A DNA stretch of 22,308 nucleotides from a virus, in IMG/VR virus record IMGVR_UViG_3300017772_000151, positions 1-22,308 of that record; one strand, given 5' to 3'. The notes below the pieces were generated by a model that was not told the origin of the DNA, did no database searches, and saw only the letters and a program-made list of their open reading frames with translations. This document shows, one piece after another, positions 20,952 through 22,308 of the stretch (positions within the stretch are counted from its first letter, which is position 1; the number at the start of each line of letters is the position of its first letter). Both the position numbers and the translations under genes were made by a program.

Positions 20952-21146
20952 TCAAGCTTCAAACGGTGCGATGTACTCACCGACCGTTAGTTCAGATGTT
21001 TCGATGTGTGCGACCAGCACGTTCCAGTCTTCCATGTTCCAGCCAGCGCGACCGTTGGTGACGATGTCTAGCACCGCATCACATAGATCGTCAGGCTGCT
21101 GGAGAACGTACTTAACTTTGCGGTGGAGCATTTTGTTGATGTTCAT
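20952..21146 (-). CDS. Small hypothetical protein
   Basis: This 64-residue protein overlaps the upstream gene by ATGA. It has a basic start (NINKMLHRKVKYVLQQ), a helical middle (DDLCDAVLDIVTNGRAGWNMEDWNVLVAHIE) and an acidic end (TSELTVGEYIAPFEA). It is not recognised. The tight overlap suggests it is made together with the upstream product encoded just after ribozyme 1. Confidence 0.7.
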   Translation of the reverse strand: MNINKMLHRKVKYVLQQPDDLCDAVLDIVTNGRAGWNMEDWNVLVAHIETSELTVGEYIAPFEA

Positions 21147-21553
21147 GCCGCCACCTCCAAATCTGTTACATCGAGGTCATCGCTCGCCAAGCCCGAAAGT
21201 TCTGGTTGACGAGTAACGTTGACACAGAGCATTGATCGACCCGCACTATCAACTGTGAAGCTGAAAGCGATAGTGTCACCGATGCTGGCTTGCTCTCGCA
21301 GGACTGCGGCTGGGATGTTATAGCGTCGATCCTGTCGTCCGCCTTTACCGTTCACCCTGTAGAAGCGGATGACGCTTTTGGTGCCATCGTTGAACACCAA
21401 AGGCAGCTCTTGCTTCTCGCCGCTTGGCAGGGTGTCAAATTCAACTCCGAACAAACGTGCCAAAGATGCAAGCTCTTTGAAGCAGTCGGGATTGCCCTTT
21501 TCGATCATCGTTTTGGTCAGTCGTTTGCTGACCGCTGGGATTACTTTTTTCAT
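21143..21553 (-). CDS. Hypothetical protein following ribozyme 1
   Basis: This 136-residue protein starts with a basic helix (KKVIPAVSKRLTKTMIEKG). A strand-rich core follows (KQELPLVFNDGTKSVIRFYRVNGKGGRQDRRYNI, PAAVLREQASIGDTIAFSF, RSMLCVNVTRQ), whose RFYRVN...GDTIAFS pattern recalls B3/EcoRII-N-like DNA-binding folds (tentative), then an acidic tail. GGAGG lies 6 nt before the ATG, displayed in a small hairpin loop. Cleavage by ribozyme 1 would leave it a 30-nt leader. Confidence 0.75.
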   Translation of the reverse strand: MKKVIPAVSKRLTKTMIEKGNPDCFKELASLARLFGVEFDTLPSGEKQELPLVFNDGTKSVIRFYRVNGKGGRQDRRYNIPAAVLREQASIGDTIAFSFTVDSAGRSMLCVNVTRQPELSGLASDDLDVTDLEVAA

Positions 21554-21571
21554 TTGATGCCTCCTCCGGCA

Positions 21572-21638
21572 TTGGTTTTCTCAGAGAGCCGCGAGGCTCT
21601 TTCGACTGGGTAACCAACCCAGCGGCTCATCAGTGAGA
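21572..21638 (-). ncRNA. Hammerhead ribozyme 1 (type I)
   Basis: Core CUGAUGA (21633-21627) and GAAA (21603-21600). Stem I: UCUCA (21638-21634) with UGAGA (21583-21579). Stem II: G21626-C21604, two bulged C, G21623-U21605, CUGGG (21622-21618) with CCCAG (21610-21606), loop UUGGUUA. Stem III: AGAGCC (21600-21595) with GGCUCU (21590-21585), loop UCGC. Triplet CUC (21586-21584). Loop II UUGGUU (21617-21612) can pair with AACCAA (21577-21572). Stem I starts 1 nt after the upstream stop codon. Confidence 0.92.
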
Positions 21639-21639
21639 T

Positions 21640-21840
21640 TTAAAATTCGTAACCTTTTTCGACATAATTTCTTTCCTCAGGTGACAGCGGTAAAAGTTCT
21701 TCCCTTGCCGCGATTTCAAACCTTCTCAGCGCCTGCCTGATTCTGATTGCCTCGTGGGGGAAAGCTCTCTGATTGAAATTTTCATTTAAAAAGTCGGTCA
21801 TGTGTTGCTCGACTGTCTCGTAAGCATCGTTCAAGTTCAT
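21640..21840 (-). CDS. Small helical protein preceding ribozyme 1
   Basis: This 66-residue helical protein (NLNDAYETVEQHMTDFLNEN, EAIRIRQALRRFEIAARE, SPEERNYVEKGYEF) starts at the ATG at 21840, 8 nt after GAGGAGG; the ATGs at 21846 and 21891 fit the SD poorly. Not recognised. It lies 16 nt after the paralogue gene. Its stop lies next to ribozyme 1's stem I, so a terminating ribosome would cover part of the ribozyme. Confidence 0.7.
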   Translation of the reverse strand: MNLNDAYETVEQHMTDFLNENFNQRAFPHEAIRIRQALRRFEIAAREELLPLSPEERNYVEKGYEF

Positions 21841-21856
21841 TGCCATAGCCTCCTCG

Positions 21857-22225
21857 TTAGTTGCTATACGGTTGTGCAATCCCGTCTTCAAATTCGGTCA
21901 CGGTTAAGTCTGTAAAATCACCCATGTCGATAATCTCATCCAGCATTTCAAGCAGGTCTTCGCGCTTTGTGTAAAAGTGAGTTTCAGGACCATAGTGCTC
22001 CCATGCGAGCTGCCAGCCTTGTTCATACCAGCTAACGACGTAGGGATTGCCGGATTTGCTGTGATAGCCCCTGACTTCAATGTCACGCCGTCCGTCTGGC
22101 TCATAAGCTGCTTCTCTGGTCATGTATTGCTCGACATCAAAGTAACTTGTGTCGATCCGCTCAGGTTTGTGTGCCGCAATAAATTCCTTTATCGCGTAGT
22201 CTAAATTTTCTCTCGTAGTACTCAT
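21857..22225 (-). CDS. Hypothetical protein following ribozyme 2, paralogue of the 18824-19276 product
   Basis: This 122-residue acidic protein resembles the 18824-19276 product in three blocks (YAIKEFIAAHK, NPYVVSWYEQGWQLAW, FTDLTVTEFEDGIAQP) while the middle differs. It has no recognised family. AGGAGG lies 6 nt before the ATG. It is the first gene after ribozyme 2, whose cleavage between 22256 and 22255 would give it a 30-nt leader. Its copy at the far end of the operon has no ribozyme in front of it. Confidence 0.77.
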   Translation of the reverse strand: MSTTRENLDYAIKEFIAAHKPERIDTSYFDVEQYMTREAAYEPDGRRDIEVRGYHSKSGNPYVVSWYEQGWQLAWEHYGPETHFYTKREDLLEMLDEIIDMGDFTDLTVTEFEDGIAQPYSN

Positions 22226-22245
22226 TTAATGCCTCCTCAGGCTTA

Positions 22246-22308
22246 GGTTTTCTGTGACCCCGTTAAGGGGTTTCGACGGGTAACCAACCCGCAGCTCTTC
22301 AGACAGAA
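22246..22308 (-). ncRNA. Hammerhead ribozyme 2 (type I)
   Basis: Core CUGAAGA (22302-22296) and GAAA (22274-22271). Stem I: UUCUGU (22308-22303, at the window edge) with ACAGAA (22255-22250). Stem II: G22295-C22275, bulged C and U, G22292-U22276, CGGG (22291-22288) with CCCG (22280-22277), loop UUGGUUA. Stem III: ACCCC (22271-22267) with GGGGU (22261-22257). Triplet GUC (22258-22256). Loop II GGUU (22285-22282) can pair with AACC (22249-22246). Upstream gene lies outside the window. Confidence 0.93.

Noticed and set aside
20551-21216. 221-residue plus-strand frame across several minus-strand genes.
   Set aside because: It runs antisense to three well-supported overlapping genes with SDs; composition is shadow-like.

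Overview
The window looks like part of a temperate, tailed double-stranded DNA phage, seen as a free, circular or concatemeric genome rather than a clean prophage end. Phage late genes and phage early genes lie on opposite sides of the integrase. A LexA-like box of the CTGT-N8-ACAG type, near-perfect Shine-Dalgarno (SD) sites and the lambda-like recombination and replication modules suggest a gammaproteobacterial host. That host assignment is inference.

Layout. (1) Positions 3-7433, plus strand: the end of a giant polyvalent protein (LPD38 type), still open at the left edge. Two small reading frames, each with a good SD, lie inside its low-complexity linkers. (2) 7449-8393, plus: three small proteins, two of them membrane proteins. 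(3) 8394-8643: convergent non-coding gap with a LexA-like box. (4) 8644-12506, minus: integrase, then (upstream of it, behind a terminator) a recombination operon of annealing protein, YqaJ/lambda-type exonuclease, a protein with an SSB-like tail and two small proteins. (5) 12507-13455: switch region with a leader carrying four TCACTA repeats, a possible 37-residue gene, a small HTH repressor and divergent promoters. (6) 13456-18300, plus: replication initiator containing four 15-bp iterons (a lambda-O-like origin), primase-helicase, small proteins, a Ref-like nuclease, a DUF3310 protein and two PD-(D/E)XK nucleases. (7) 18242 to beyond 22308, minus: a tightly packed operon of at least twelve small genes, including a SprT-like metalloprotease, zinc-ribbon proteins, an HTH protein and a pair of paralogues.

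The most striking observation is in region 7. Three intercistronic gaps on the minus strand fold exactly as hammerhead self-cleaving ribozymes (22246-22308, 21572-21638, 20134-20213). All have the CUGANGA and GAAA cores, three complementary helices whose sequences differ between copies, and a GUC or CUC cleavage triplet. In each copy, loop II is also complementary to the strand just downstream of stem I (GGUU/AACC in two copies, UAGU/ACUA in the third), which is a covarying pseudoknot. The two copies whose upstream gene is visible begin 0-1 nt after that gene's stop codon, and all three end just before the next gene's SD. The early accessory transcript therefore appears to be cut by its own ribozymes into defined mRNAs, possibly in response to translation of the flanking genes.

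All calls come from reading the sequence; no database search or folding program was run.
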